A DNA stretch of 45,721 bases, taken from contig CAJTYJ010000028.1 in assembly GCA_910583895.1 (NCBI GenBank), positions 1 to 45,721 on the forward strand, in the 5' to 3' direction. Origin of the DNA: an uncultured Lachnospiraceae bacterium (GTDB lineage Bacteria; Bacillota; Clostridia; Lachnospirales; Lachnospiraceae). The notes under the pieces are model-generated. The model was not told the DNA's origin. It did not search any database and saw only the letters and a program-made list of their open reading frames with translations. How positions within the stretch are numbered: the stretch's first letter is position 1; every line of letters begins with the position of its first letter. Below, piece after piece: positions 8,704 through 18,198 of the stretch. A program made the position numbers and the translations under genes.

Positions 8704-9888
8704 ATGTTAGAAAAAGCAGGAGAAAAACAGGTCGTTGCACTCTGTCAGGAACTGATCCGGCAGAGAAGTTATTCTGGGGAAGAGGCAGGTGTGGTAAAAA
8801 TTCTGTCCGCGTATATGAAGGAGATGGGATTTGATGAGGTGACCATCGACCGGTACGGCAATCTGATCGGCTGCATCAAAGGTTCCCGCCCGGGCAAAAA
8901 GATCCTCTTTGACGGACACATTGATACCGTTCCGGTGACCGAAGAAAAAGAGTGGACCTATCCGCCTTTCGCCGCCGAGATTCACGACGGAAAGATCTAC
9001 GGCAGAGGGACCAGTGATATGAAAGGGGCGGTGGCCGCCATGACCTGTGCAGCAGCCGCCTTCGCAAAAGATACCAAAAAGGATTTTGCCGGTGAGATCT
9101 ATGTGGCAGGCGTGGTCCATGAAGAATGCTTCGAAGGTGTGGCAGCCAGGGAGATCAGCCGTTTTGCAAAACCGGATTATGTGGTCATCGGAGAGGCATC
9201 TTTGCTGAATTTAAAAATCGGACAGCGGGGAAGAGCCGAGATCGTCATCGAAACCTTTGGAAAACCCTGCCACTCCGCCAATCCGGAAAAAGGCATCAAT
9301 GCCGTTTATAAAATGGCAAACGTCATCGAAGCCATCCGCACCTTGGAACCGCCCCATCACCCGGTACTAGGAGGCGGGATCCTGGAGCTGACGGATATCA
9401 AATCCGCCCCCTATCCCGGAGCCTCCGTGGTACCGGAGTACTGCAGAGCCACCTACGATCGGCGGCTCTTGGTCGGAGAAACAAAAGAAAGCGTTCTTGC
9501 CCCGATTCAGGAGCTTTTGGACCGGCTGATGGCAGCGGATCCCGAACTGAAGGTAAAAGCTTCCTACGCCGTGGGCAAAGAGCAGTGTCACACAGGCAAT
9601 GAGATCGAAGGCGAGCGCTTTTTCCCCGGCTGGCTCTATGACAAAGAGGACGATTTTGTGCAGGCTGTCCACGCAAAGCTGACGGAAAAAGGATTCGCGC
9701 CGGAGATTACCCAGTATAACTTCTGTACCAACGGAAGCCACTATGCAGGGGAAGCCGGTATCAAGACCTTCGGACTTGGACCTTCAAAGGAGAATCTGGC
9801 CCACACAGTAGACGAATACATTGAGATCTCACAGCTCACCAAAGCAGAAACATGTTACTACGGGGTTATGGAAGCCCTTCTAAAATAA
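8704..9888 (+). CDS. ygeY: YgeY-family M20 metallohydrolase
   Basis: 394 residues. Start set at the ATG at 8704 because AGGAGG (8689-8694) lies 9 bp upstream; an in-frame ATG at 8677 would overlap ygeX. Peptidase M20 family, zinc amidohydrolases acting on peptides or N-carbamoyl/N-acyl amino acids. Metal and catalytic motifs: FDGHIDTVP (His72, Asp74), RGTSDMKGA (Asp105) and HEECFEGVA (Glu140/141). In E. coli and related gut bacteria YgeY is linked to the anaerobic purine/ureide degradation cluster. A role in stripping carbamoyl groups on the way to diaminopropionate is inferred from context. Confidence 0.9.
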   Translation: MLEKAGEKQVVALCQELIRQRSYSGEEAGVVKILSAYMKEMGFDEVTIDRYGNLIGCIKGSRPGKKILFDGHIDTVPVTEEKEWTYPPFAAEIHDGKIYGRGTSDMKGAVAAMTCAAAAFAKDTKKDFAGEIYVAGVVHEECFEGVAAREISRFAKPDYVVIGEASLLNLKIGQRGRAEIVIETFGKPCHSANPEKGINAVYKMANVIEAIRTLEPPHHPVLGGGILELTDIKSAPYPGASVVPEYCRATYDRRLLVGETKESVLAPIQELLDRLMAADPELKVKASYAVGKEQCHTGNEIEGERFFPGWLYDKEDDFVQAVHAKLTEKGFAPEITQYNFCTNGSHYAGEAGIKTFGLGPSKENLAHTVDEYIEISQLTKAETCYYGVMEALLK

Positions 9889-9911
9889 GAAGAAAAAAGG
9901 AGAACGGATTT

Positions 9912-11336
9912 ATGTATGATCTGATTATCAAAAACGGTTACGTAGTATCGCCCTCTTCCACCGTAAAATGCGACGTGGCAATCAACGGCAGAACCGTTGC
10001 AGGGCTGGGACATTATGAAGCATCGGAAGGAATAAGAGTCGTGGACGCCAGCAATAAGTATGTACTGCCCGGCGTGATCGAAGCCCATATGCACTGTATG
10101 GCTCCCTTCCAGGGCGCCCTTGGAGCCAACAGCTTCTATGAACAGAGTGTCAGCGCAGCATTCGGCGGCGTGACCATGTATATGGATTTTGCCAACATGG
10201 GAAAAGGCGATTCCCCCTTTAAACAGGCACTCGCACGCGCGGAGGAAATGAAAGAATCCGCCATCGACTACAGCGTCCACGGAAAATTTGTGGAATCTAC
10301 CCCGGAAGCAATCGCCGATATTGAAAAGATGGCAGAAAGCGGGATCCCCACCTTTAAAATGTTTATGACCTACAAAAAAGAAGGGGTCATGAGTGATGAC
10401 GAAACCATGCTCAAAGTGTTCGAAAAAGCAAAGCAGGTAAACGGTCTTCCCATGGTACACTGTGAGAGCAACGGAATCGCCGAGACCAACATCGAAAAAT
10501 GCGAAGCCAGGCAGGATTTCAGCTGGGTGAATTTTGCCAAATGCAAGCCGGTACTCTGTGAGGCCGAAGCCTTTGCCAGAGCCGCTTACTTCGCAGAGTA
10601 TGTGGGCAATGCGCTGCTGGTGGTCCACACCACCAACGGGGAAGCCCTGGACACCGCAAGACGGGCACACGGGAAAGGACTCCCCCTTTACGTGGAAACA
10701 GGCCCCCATTATCTGACCCTGTTCGACGACCTCTACAAAGGTGAAAACGGGCATCTGGCCATCTGCTCTCCGCCCCTTCGCACCCCGAAAGAAGCAGCCG
10801 AACTGTGGGAAGGCTTAAAGGACGGCACCATCCTTCTGACCGGTTCCGACGACTGTACTTTTGATGTGGATGAAAAATCCATGTTCCTGGAAAAGAACCC
10901 GGACGGAACGTGGAAGCAGGATTTCCGCAAAGTTGTAAACGGCATGAGCGGAATCGAAATCCGGCTGCCTCTGCTTTTGTCAGAGGGCGTATCCAAGGGA
11001 AGGATATCCATCAACAAGGTCTGTGAACTTACCAGCACCAACATCGCCAAGATCTACGGCTGCTATCCGCAAAAAGGCATCATCGCGCCCGGATCCGACG
11101 CAGACCTGGTCCTGGTGGATATGGAAAAAGAAGTGACGCTGTCCAAAGACGTGCTCCACAACAATATCAGCTACTGCCTCCATGAGGGCTTCAAGGTAAA
11201 AGGGTACCCGGTCATGACCATCGCCAAAGGAAAAGTGATCGTGGAAGACGGCCAGTTCAAAGGCCGCCGGGGTGAGGGCGAATTTATCAGAAGAAAAATT
11301 CATCCGGATTATCTGAATCGTTACGGATTAAACTAA
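9912..11336 (+). CDS. hyuA: Dihydropyrimidinase / hydantoinase
   Basis: 474 residues from the ATG at 9912, preceded by AAGGAG. Amidohydrolase-superfamily cyclic amidase that opens hydantoin or dihydropyrimidine rings to N-carbamoyl amino acids. Metal-binding HxH is His59/His61 in EAHMHC (the family usually has DPHTH or DxHxH), the carboxylated bridging lysine is probably Lys149 in PTFKMFM, and the late catalytic aspartate lies in TGSDDCTF. The N-terminal DLIIKNGYVV and the end of the barrel (GSDADLVLVD) are typical. Third gene of the operon, as in ygeW-X-Y-hyuA clusters. The exact ring substrate cannot be told from sequence. Confidence 0.9.
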   Translation: MYDLIIKNGYVVSPSSTVKCDVAINGRTVAGLGHYEASEGIRVVDASNKYVLPGVIEAHMHCMAPFQGALGANSFYEQSVSAAFGGVTMYMDFANMGKGDSPFKQALARAEEMKESAIDYSVHGKFVESTPEAIADIEKMAESGIPTFKMFMTYKKEGVMSDDETMLKVFEKAKQVNGLPMVHCESNGIAETNIEKCEARQDFSWVNFAKCKPVLCEAEAFARAAYFAEYVGNALLVVHTTNGEALDTARRAHGKGLPLYVETGPHYLTLFDDLYKGENGHLAICSPPLRTPKEAAELWEGLKDGTILLTGSDDCTFDVDEKSMFLEKNPDGTWKQDFRKVVNGMSGIEIRLPLLLSEGVSKGRISINKVCELTSTNIAKIYGCYPQKGIIAPGSDADLVLVDMEKEVTLSKDVLHNNISYCLHEGFKVKGYPVMTIAKGKVIVEDGQFKGRRGEGEFIRRKIHPDYLNRYGLN

Positions 11337-11353
11337 AAAAAGAGGGGGAACTT

Positions 11354-12772
11354 ATGCAGAAACAACATTCAACCAGTTTACGAAGTCCGGAGCTGCTTCC
11401 GACCAGCGACAAAGAACGGACCCTGTCACTTTTTGACTATACGATCCTCTGGGCAGGTATGACCATCAATATTGTAGCCTTCAGTCTGGGCGCTCAGTAT
11501 TACAACGGCGGAGACGGCCTGTCTCCCTGGATGCTGGTTCTTGTGGTCTTTTTAGGATACGGACTTGTGACCGCTCTGACCGCCCTGGCCGGTGATATCG
11601 GGACCAAGTACGGCATCCCGTTCGCCGTGTACAGCCGGGCCGCTTTCGGCTATAAAGGCTCCTTTCTCGCCGGGCTGGTCCGCTGTGTGCCCTGTTTCTA
11701 CTGGTTTGGTTTCCAGACCTGGGTAGGCGCAAGCGCACTGAACATGATTATGGGCTTTCTCTTCCCGGGATTCGACAATGTGACCCTGATGCTGCTGCTG
11801 TTTGCTGCTTTCCAGATTGCCAACGCCCTGTTTGGCATGGAGGCCATGGCCAAATTTGACTGGATCGCGGTGCCTATGCTGGGAATCATGTTCGCCGCCA
11901 TCATCGTGACCATCTGCAACAAATTCAACGTCAGCGTTCCGGATATTATGAACGTCAAAGCAGCCGGCAATTATTCCATCGCCTTCGCTGTGTCCGGCGT
12001 GGCAGGCGGCTGGATCACCATGGCTCTGAACGGACCTGATCTGGCAAAGCAGATCAAAAGAAATGAGAATTATCAGCAGGAAAACTTCTTAAAGCGCAAC
12101 AAAAGAGCCATCTTAGGACAGGTGATCGGACTGATGGCCGTCGGCATCATCGCCATGATGGTGGGTATGGCTGCAGGCGTCTTCACCGGTGAATGGGATC
12201 TGAACAATGTCGTATTCAATCTGTTCTCCAACAACATGTTGATGCTGATCTTCTGCTTTATCTCCATCGCCTTTGCCCAGTGGTCCACCAATACGGCGGC
12301 GAACCTGATGCCTCCGGCCTACATCCTTCTGAACATATTCCCGAAACTGAAGTTCTGGATGACCACCATCATCTCCGGTGTCATCGGTCTTCTGATGATG
12401 CCCTGGAAACAGCAGGGCGGAGATTTCCTGGTGGTGATCCAGTCCAACTTCTCCACCCTTTTAGGACCCATCATCGGCATCATGCTGACAGATTATTTTC
12501 TCGTTCGCAAATGCATGCTCAATGTGGACGATCTGTACAACGAAGACGGACAGTACCAGTATGCAAAAGGCTTTAATCCAAGCGCCATGGCGACGATGGT
12601 CATCTCCTTTGGCCTGTCCCTGCTGGCAGGGGATTATTCCTTCTTTGCCGGACTGTTTATCAGTGTGGCCGTGTATGCCCTGCTGATGAAACATTTTACT
12701 CTGAAAAAATACGAACAGCATATCGGAAAGGAGGTTCCGTTTGTGCACAGAGAACAGGCGGAGCAGGAATAA
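11354..12772 (+). CDS. NCS1-family nucleobase/hydantoin permease
   Basis: 472 residues, strongly hydrophobic with about 12 membrane segments. Matches the NCS1 (cytosine/purine/allantoin/hydantoin) transporter family: an N-terminal soluble stretch LFDYTILWAGMTINI, then GDIGTKYGIPFAVYSRAAFG and YWFGFQTWVGA in the substrate-binding helices, and WSTNTAANLMPP further on. It imports a cyclic amide by cation symport, probably the substrate of the hydantoinase encoded just upstream. It ends one base before the next gene starts. Substrate not predictable; cytosine, allantoin or hydantoin are all possible. Confidence 0.9.
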   Translation: MQKQHSTSLRSPELLPTSDKERTLSLFDYTILWAGMTINIVAFSLGAQYYNGGDGLSPWMLVLVVFLGYGLVTALTALAGDIGTKYGIPFAVYSRAAFGYKGSFLAGLVRCVPCFYWFGFQTWVGASALNMIMGFLFPGFDNVTLMLLLFAAFQIANALFGMEAMAKFDWIAVPMLGIMFAAIIVTICNKFNVSVPDIMNVKAAGNYSIAFAVSGVAGGWITMALNGPDLAKQIKRNENYQQENFLKRNKRAILGQVIGLMAVGIIAMMVGMAAGVFTGEWDLNNVVFNLFSNNMLMLIFCFISIAFAQWSTNTAANLMPPAYILLNIFPKLKFWMTTIISGVIGLLMMPWKQQGGDFLVVIQSNFSTLLGPIIGIMLTDYFLVRKCMLNVDDLYNEDGQYQYAKGFNPSAMATMVISFGLSLLAGDYSFFAGLFISVAVYALLMKHFTLKKYEQHIGKEVPFVHREQAEQE

Positions 12773-12773
12773 G

Positions 12774-14375
12774 ATGAAACGACTGATTCAAAACGGTTTA
12801 ATCGTAGACGGCAGCGGCGGGCCCGCATATCCGGGCGACCTCCTGTTATCGGACGGAAAGATTGAAAAAATCGCACCATCCATTCAGGAAGAACAGGCGG
12901 AGGTGATCGACGCCTCCGGGCTTGTGGTGGCCCCCGGCTTTATTGACACCCACAGCCACAGCGACCTGAAGATTCTGGTGGAACCGGAAGTGATTCCCAA
13001 AGTCATGCAGGGAATCACCACGGAAGTACTGGGCCAGGACGGCATCTCCATGGCTCCTCTGCCCAAAGCCTATATCAGTCCCTGGCGGAAAAATCTCGCC
13101 GGACTGGACGGTGACAGTGACAATATCGACTGGACCTTCGAAACAACAGCAAACTATCTGAAGCTGATCGAACAGGCAAAACCCGGCCTGAATGAATGCT
13201 ACCTGGTCCCCCACGGCAATATCCGCATGGAAGCTATGGGCCTTGAAAACCGGCTCCCCAATGAGGAAGAGCTGGAAAAAATGCGCGCAATCACCCGCCG
13301 GGAGATGGAGTCGGGGGCAGTCGGTCTTTCCACCGGACTGATCTACATGCCCTGCGCTTACTCCGAATCCAAAGAGATCATCGAAATGTGCAAAGTCGTG
13401 GCAGAATACAACGGAATCTTCGTCATCCATCAGAGAAGTGAAGCCGATACCATCCTGGATTCCATGGAAGAAGTCATCAAGATCGGCCGGGAATCCGGCG
13501 TGAAGATCCATTACTCCCACTTTAAAGTATGCGGAAAGAAGAACTGGGACAAGATCGAACAGGTTGAGGCACTTTTGGAGGAAGCGAAAGCAGAAGGAAT
13601 CCGGGTGTCCTTTGATCAGTATCCTTACGTGGCCGGCAGCACCATGCTGGGCGTCATCCTGCCGCCCTGGGTCCATGACGGCGGGACCGACCAGGTGCTT
13701 AAGCGCCTGGCAGATCCAAAACTTCGAAAGAAGATGGTATATGACATCGAACATGGAATCCCCGGCTGGGACAATTTTGTGGAATTTGCCGGGCTGGATC
13801 AGATCTATGTGACCAGCGTAAAGACCGAAAAAAACCAGGGCGCCGTCGGCTTAAGCCTGACTGCCCTGGGCAAACTGCGGGAAAAAGATCCCTATGAAGC
13901 CACCTTCGACCTGCTCTATGAGGAGGAGAACGCCGTGGGCATGGTAGACTTTTACGGAACCGAGGAGCATGTGATCCGTTTTATGAAACGTCCGGAGATG
14001 AACGCATGCACGGACGGCCTTTTAGGCGGCAAACCCCATCCAAGGGTATACGGCGCTTTTCCCCGGATCCTGGGCAAGTACGTCAGAGAAGAAAAAGCGC
14101 TGACTCTGGAAGAGGCGATCTACAAAATGACAAAAAAACCGGCCAAAACCTTCTGTATGACCGGCCGGGGGGAATTAAAAGAAGGCTATGCGGCGGATCT
14201 TTGCATTTTCAACCCCAACACCGTCCTGGATAAAGGAACCTTTGTGGAACCGATCCAATATCCGGAAGGCATCGAATATGTAATCATCGGCGGGGAAGTC
14301 GCCGTGGAAAAAGGCGTACACACCGGAAGAAGAAACGGCGCGGTACTCCGAATGAAAGGAAAAGAGGTAATCTGA
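12774..14375 (+). CDS. N-acyl-D-amino-acid deacylase (D-aminoacylase)
   Basis: 533 residues from the ATG at 12774, one base after the permease stop; the upstream in-frame ATG (12741) lies inside the permease gene. Amidohydrolase superfamily, D-aminoacylase type: GFIDTHSHSD with metal ligands His60 and His62, GLSTGLIYMPC with the bridging cysteine typical of this family, and HPRVYGAFPRILGKYV near the end. It frees D-amino acids from N-acyl (perhaps N-carbamoyl) forms. This gene is not part of the E. coli ygeW-ssnA set, so it marks a variant pathway. Ribosome site GCAGGAATAAG. Confidence 0.88.
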   Translation: MKRLIQNGLIVDGSGGPAYPGDLLLSDGKIEKIAPSIQEEQAEVIDASGLVVAPGFIDTHSHSDLKILVEPEVIPKVMQGITTEVLGQDGISMAPLPKAYISPWRKNLAGLDGDSDNIDWTFETTANYLKLIEQAKPGLNECYLVPHGNIRMEAMGLENRLPNEEELEKMRAITRREMESGAVGLSTGLIYMPCAYSESKEIIEMCKVVAEYNGIFVIHQRSEADTILDSMEEVIKIGRESGVKIHYSHFKVCGKKNWDKIEQVEALLEEAKAEGIRVSFDQYPYVAGSTMLGVILPPWVHDGGTDQVLKRLADPKLRKKMVYDIEHGIPGWDNFVEFAGLDQIYVTSVKTEKNQGAVGLSLTALGKLREKDPYEATFDLLYEEENAVGMVDFYGTEEHVIRFMKRPEMNACTDGLLGGKPHPRVYGAFPRILGKYVREEKALTLEEAIYKMTKKPAKTFCMTGRGELKEGYAADLCIFNPNTVLDKGTFVEPIQYPEGIEYVIIGGEVAVEKGVHTGRRNGAVLRMKGKEVI

Positions 14376-14377
14376 TT

Positions 14378-14755
14378 ATGGCAAAAGAAATCGTATTTAC
14401 AGAGCAGGCACCCAAAGCAGTCGGTCCCTATGTACAGGCAGTCAGAGAAGGGAACATCGTATACTGCTCCGGTCAGCTTGGCATCGATGTGAATGCCGGC
14501 GGCCTGGCAGAAGGGGTGGAAGCCCAGGCGCACTGCTCCATGAAAAACTTAGGAGCCGTCCTGGAGGCGGCCGGAAGCAGCTACAAAAAAGTGCTGAAGA
14601 CGCTGATCTTTTTGACCGACATGAATGACTTTGCCGCTGTAAACAAAATCTATGGATCTTACTTTGACGGCGACTTTCCCGCCCGTTCCTGTGTCCAGGT
14701 GGCAGCACTCCCGCTGGGCGGACTGGTGGAGATTGAGTGCGTTGCCAAAATATAA
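14378..14755 (+). CDS. ridA: RidA family imine/enamine deaminase
   Basis: 125 residues, full length for the YjgF/YER057c/UK114 family. RidA hydrolyses reactive 2-aminoacrylate and related imines released by PLP enzymes. Typical marks are AVGPYVQAVREGNIVYCSGQLG at the N-terminus (seen in pieces), NLGAVLEAAGSS, and ARSCVQVAALPLG with the substrate-binding arginine. Last gene of the sigma-54 operon, 2 bp behind the deacylase. It likely detoxifies the enamine made by YgeX. Confidence 0.92.
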   Translation: MAKEIVFTEQAPKAVGPYVQAVREGNIVYCSGQLGIDVNAGGLAEGVEAQAHCSMKNLGAVLEAAGSSYKKVLKTLIFLTDMNDFAAVNKIYGSYFDGDFPARSCVQVAALPLGGLVEIECVAKI

Positions 14756-14779
14756 TCCTGTTGATTCTTCCTTCCAGAT

Positions 14780-14825
14780 GCCCCTGCCCGGATAAAATTG
14801 TCCCAGGCAGGGGCTCTTGTCTTGT
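14780..14825 (+). terminator. Terminator-like hairpin after ridA
   Basis: GCCCCTGCC (14780-14788) pairs perfectly with GGCAGGGGC (14806-14814), with a 17-base loop, followed by a short T-rich run TCTTGTCTTG. It separates the sigma-54 operon from rpoN. Confidence 0.65.
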
Positions 14826-14850
14826 AAAAGAAGCAAAAATAGCCTATAAT
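14822..14850 (+). promoter_or_regulatory. sigma-A promoter of rpoN
   Basis: TTGTAA (14822-14827), 17-bp spacer, TATAAT (14845-14850). It lies just after the terminator and 46 bp before the rpoN ATG, so rpoN is probably made independently of the operon upstream. Confidence 0.65.
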
Positions 14851-14896
14851 CATAGTTAGAAATCCAGCACAAAAGGAACAAGGGAGCACATATGAT

Positions 14897-16219
14897 ATGC
14901 AGAGCAATTTGATTCTGGAACAGACACAGACATTATCAGGAGCACAGATCCAGTCGCTGAATATTCTGGCCTATACCAATCAGGAACTGGACGCTTTTAT
15001 GCAGACGGAGTATCTGGAAAACCCGCTTTTGGAAGCCTCCTCTGACCATCAGGAGGAGACCATGCAGAATCTGGAAAAATTTTATGAGACCGGCGGGGAA
15101 GACGGCGGGGCACTCCTTCCTGAAAATACCGACGATGACGTGGACCGGCGGGGCGATGTAAAGGCCCGGGAGCAGGGAACTTTGGAGCGGATGATCCTGG
15201 AACAGCTTCACCACCAGCAATACACAGCCGACACCTGGAAGCTTTTCCGCTATCTGGTCTGCTGCCTGGATGACAGCGGATATTTTCCCTATGAACCGGC
15301 GGAAATCGCCCGGGTATCCGGGTATGACCAGACGCTCATTGAGCAGTGCCTCTGTGAACTAAAGAAACTGGAACCGGCGGGAATCTTCGCCCGGGATCTG
15401 TCAGAATGCCTCACGCTGCAGCTTCGCCGAAAGGGAATCGAGGATCCGCTTCTCTACCAGATGACGGAAACCTGCTTAGAAGAAATCCTGCAGGGACAGA
15501 TCAGCAGGATCACCCGGCAGCTTGGCATCTCCACCGTCAAGACCAAGGAGTTCATGCATCTTTTAAGCACCTTAAACCCAAGACCTCTGGCCCAAGACAG
15601 CCGGGAGACCCAGTATATTGTCCCGGACATTCTGGCAGTCCGGGAAGGAGACGGATGGAAAGCAGAGCTGAACGACCGGTGGCTTGGCGAATACCACCTC
15701 AATGACTACTATATCCAGATGATGGCCACCGCCGAAGATCAGGAACTAAAGGCATATTTTGCCGAAAAGCTGAAGCGTGCCCGCTATGTACTGGAATGCG
15801 TGGAGCAAAGGCGGACCACCATTCTTCGGATTGTCTACGCCATCCTGGATTATCAGAAAGAATATTTCCTGCAGAGAAAAGCACCAAAGCCCATGACCCT
15901 GGAAGACATCGGACAGATTTTATCCCTCCATCCCTCCACGGTCAGCCGGGCAATCAAAGGAAAATACCTGCAGTATCAGAAAACAATCCTTCTAAAAGAC
16001 CTCTTCTCCGGATCTGTGTCCCGGGAAGACAGCTCCGCGGCCCATATCAAAGAGCGGATCCTGGCTTTGATCCAGAAAGAAGAAAAAGAAAACACCCTGA
16101 GCGACTCCTGCCTGGAAAAATTGCTGGCTGCAGACGGCATCACCGTCTCCCGGAGAACCATCGCCAAATACCGGGAACAGCTGGGCATTCCCGACTCCCG
16201 GATGCGTGGATATCTTTAG
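14897..16219 (+). CDS. rpoN: RNA polymerase sigma-54 factor
   Basis: 440 residues, normal for clostridial RpoN. It binds core polymerase and -24/-12 promoters and needs an AAA+ activator. Region I is visible at the start (Gln/Leu-rich, residues 2-40, ending NPLLEA), then the core-binding region, and the RpoN box RRTIAKYRE close to the C-terminus (about 419-427) that reads the -24 element. Ribosome site AGGGAG 10 bp before the chosen ATG. Directly follows a sigma-54-dependent operon, so sigma factor, activator and target sit in one 9-kb block. Confidence 0.95.
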   Translation: MQSNLILEQTQTLSGAQIQSLNILAYTNQELDAFMQTEYLENPLLEASSDHQEETMQNLEKFYETGGEDGGALLPENTDDDVDRRGDVKAREQGTLERMILEQLHHQQYTADTWKLFRYLVCCLDDSGYFPYEPAEIARVSGYDQTLIEQCLCELKKLEPAGIFARDLSECLTLQLRRKGIEDPLLYQMTETCLEEILQGQISRITRQLGISTVKTKEFMHLLSTLNPRPLAQDSRETQYIVPDILAVREGDGWKAELNDRWLGEYHLNDYYIQMMATAEDQELKAYFAEKLKRARYVLECVEQRRTTILRIVYAILDYQKEYFLQRKAPKPMTLEDIGQILSLHPSTVSRAIKGKYLQYQKTILLKDLFSGSVSREDSSAAHIKERILALIQKEEKENTLSDSCLEKLLAADGITVSRRTIAKYREQLGIPDSRMRGYL

Positions 16220-16267
16220 AAGAAAAAGTTCTTGAGAAGAAAATTTTATGGTTCTGTCCGCCCTTTC

Positions 16268-16297
16268 TTGACACGGCAGCGCCCTCTTTGTTAGAAT
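16268..16297 (+). promoter_or_regulatory. sigma-A promoter of dapL
   Basis: TTGACA (16268-16273), 18-bp spacer, TAGAAT (16292-16297), followed by a ribosome site AAAGGA and the dapL ATG at 16334. Confidence 0.65.
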
Positions 16298-16333
16298 GGC
16301 TCTGATTAAGGAAAAAGAAAGGATCTGATATAA

Positions 16334-17548
16334 ATGCCTAAACTGAACGAACATTACCTGCATCTGAAAGAAAGCTATCTCTTTTCTGAGATTGCCCACC
16401 GGACCGCTGCCTACTCAGAGCAGAACCCGGAAAAAGGCGCCCGGATCATCCGCCTTGGCATTGGTGACGTGACCAGGCCTCTGGGCAAGGTGGCGCTTGC
16501 GGCCCTTCAGGAAGGTGTGGACGCCATGGCCCGCACAGAGACCTTCAAAGGTTATGGACCGGAACAGGGCTACGAAGCCACCAGAAACGCCATCGCCGCT
16601 TATTACAAGAAAAACGGCGCAGACGTTGATCCCGGTGAGATCTTTATCTCCGACGGCGCCAAAAGCGATACCGGCAACATCACCGACCTTTTCGGCCCCG
16701 GCAACGTAATCCTGATCCCGGATCCGGTCTATCCGGTCTATGTGGACACCAACATCATGTGCGGCAATCAGGTCACCTATCTGGACGGCAATGCCGGCAA
16801 TCAATTCCTTCCGATGCCGGACAAAAGCGTCCATGCCGATGTGATCTACCTGTGCTCCCCCAACAATCCCACCGGCGCCTGCTACACAAAGGCCCAGTTA
16901 GAAGAATGGGTGGACTACGCCCTGGCCAATGATGCCGTCATCCTTTTTGACTCTGCCTATGAAGCCTTTATCTCAGATCCAAAGCTTCCGCGGAGCATCT
17001 TTTCCATCGAGGGCGCCAAAAAATGTGCCATTGAGTTCTGCTCTTTGTCCAAGACAGCCGGCTTCACCGGAACCCGCTGCGGCTACACGGTGGTCCCAAT
17101 GGAACTAAAGTTCAAAGCTTCCACCGGGGAGGAGATGTCCCTGAACGCCATGTGGAACCGCCGCCAGTGCACCAAGTTCAACGGCACCTCCTACATCGTG
17201 CAAAAAGGAGCAGAAGCGGTCTTTTCCGATGAAGGCATCCAGGAATGTCAGCAGAATATCCGGTATTATAAAAAGAATGCCAAAACAATCGCGGATACGC
17301 TGACCCGGCTTAAGATCCCCTTCTTCGGCGGCATCCATTCTCCCTATATCTGGTTTGAATGCCCAAACGGCATGGACTCCTGGACCTGTTTTGACTATCT
17401 TCTTACCCGGATCCAGGTGGTCGGCACTCCCGGCGCCGGCTTCGGAGAAAACGGCAAAAACTACTTCCGCCTGACCGCTTTTGGCACTTATGAAAAAACC
17501 GTGGAAGCCATGGAGCGTTTTGAAGCACTCTTTGCACCGTCTGTATAG
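16334..17548 (+). CDS. dapL: LL-diaminopimelate aminotransferase
   Basis: 404 residues. Class I/II PLP aminotransferase that converts tetrahydrodipicolinate straight to LL-diaminopimelate, giving lysine and cell-wall DAP in many clostridia. Marks: RLGIGDVTRPLG near residue 40, SPNNPTGACYTK (175-186), Asp206/Tyr209 in DSAYE, and the PLP lysine Lys240 in SLSKTAGFTGTRCGY. Own promoter and terminator, so probably monocistronic. Confidence 0.95.
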   Translation: MPKLNEHYLHLKESYLFSEIAHRTAAYSEQNPEKGARIIRLGIGDVTRPLGKVALAALQEGVDAMARTETFKGYGPEQGYEATRNAIAAYYKKNGADVDPGEIFISDGAKSDTGNITDLFGPGNVILIPDPVYPVYVDTNIMCGNQVTYLDGNAGNQFLPMPDKSVHADVIYLCSPNNPTGACYTKAQLEEWVDYALANDAVILFDSAYEAFISDPKLPRSIFSIEGAKKCAIEFCSLSKTAGFTGTRCGYTVVPMELKFKASTGEEMSLNAMWNRRQCTKFNGTSYIVQKGAEAVFSDEGIQECQQNIRYYKKNAKTIADTLTRLKIPFFGGIHSPYIWFECPNGMDSWTCFDYLLTRIQVVGTPGAGFGENGKNYFRLTAFGTYEKTVEAMERFEALFAPSV

Positions 17549-17562
17549 CATATCCTGCAGGC

Positions 17563-17598
17563 AGAGGCCACACCGCGAAAGGTATGGCCTCTTTTTTT
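17563..17598 (+). terminator. Intrinsic terminator after dapL
   Basis: AGAGGCCA (17563-17570) pairs with TGGCCTCT (17585-17592) and is followed by a run of Ts (TTTTTT). It ends dapL and lies against the stop of the convergent minus-strand gene. Confidence 0.85.
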
Positions 17599-18127
17599 AC
17601 TGTCCGCACATGACAATAATCTTATCCGGTGAAGTCTGGGGCGGAACGCTTCTGGTCGTCGCACTGTACAGGACGATCAGCGTATTCCCTCCCGGATTTC
17701 CATAAAAGGTCTGATTATTTCTTGTAACTACCTCCGTGGCCGGAGACAGGTTCAGCTTCAGGGACTGATCTGCCGCCAGAAGCACATTGTTGAAGTAAGC
17801 CACAGTCACCATCTGGCCCTCCGTCTTCGGAGCCACCACAGCCGCCATGAACTGGGGCGGGTAGATCAGAGGCGCCGGCTGACTGCCGCTGTAGAACACC
17901 GTCACCGGCATACTCTCATAGAGCGTCTCAAAGTTTACCACATACGTATTGGCGCTCACAAAGAAATTGGTAATACCGCCTTCTTCATCCTCCACCGTAA
18001 TCATCTGTGTACATCCGCCGTATCCGCTTCCGCCTGCAGACATCATCTGCATCTGGGTGATCACGCCTGTCACCGACAGATACACCGGTCTTCGGTTCCA
18101 ACTCGGAAAATCAAAATCCATTGCCAT
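17597..18127 (-). CDS. Hypothetical protein
   Basis: 176 residues, not recognised. No signal peptide, membrane segment or catalytic motif is obvious. The middle is rich in beta-forming stretches (ITQMQMM, ITNFFVSANTYVVNF, MPVTVFYSG, MVTVAYFNNVLL), suggesting a small beta barrel or sandwich. A purine-rich ribosome site AAAGGA lies 12 bp before ATG 18127; a second ATG at 18121 is equally possible. It is third behind the M56 and BlaI genes on the same strand (71-bp gap) and may be co-transcribed. Confidence 0.7.
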   Translation of the reverse strand: MAMDFDFPSWNRRPVYLSVTGVITQMQMMSAGGSGYGGCTQMITVEDEEGGITNFFVSANTYVVNFETLYESMPVTVFYSGSQPAPLIYPPQFMAAVVAPKTEGQMVTVAYFNNVLLAADQSLKLNLSPATEVVTRNNQTFYGNPGGNTLIVLYSATTRSVPPQTSPDKIIVMCGQ

Positions 18128-18198
18128 TGCTTTTTCGTTTTCCTTTATGATATTCTTTCTTTTATCATATGCCGGACGGCAGGTTCTGCGCCATCCTT

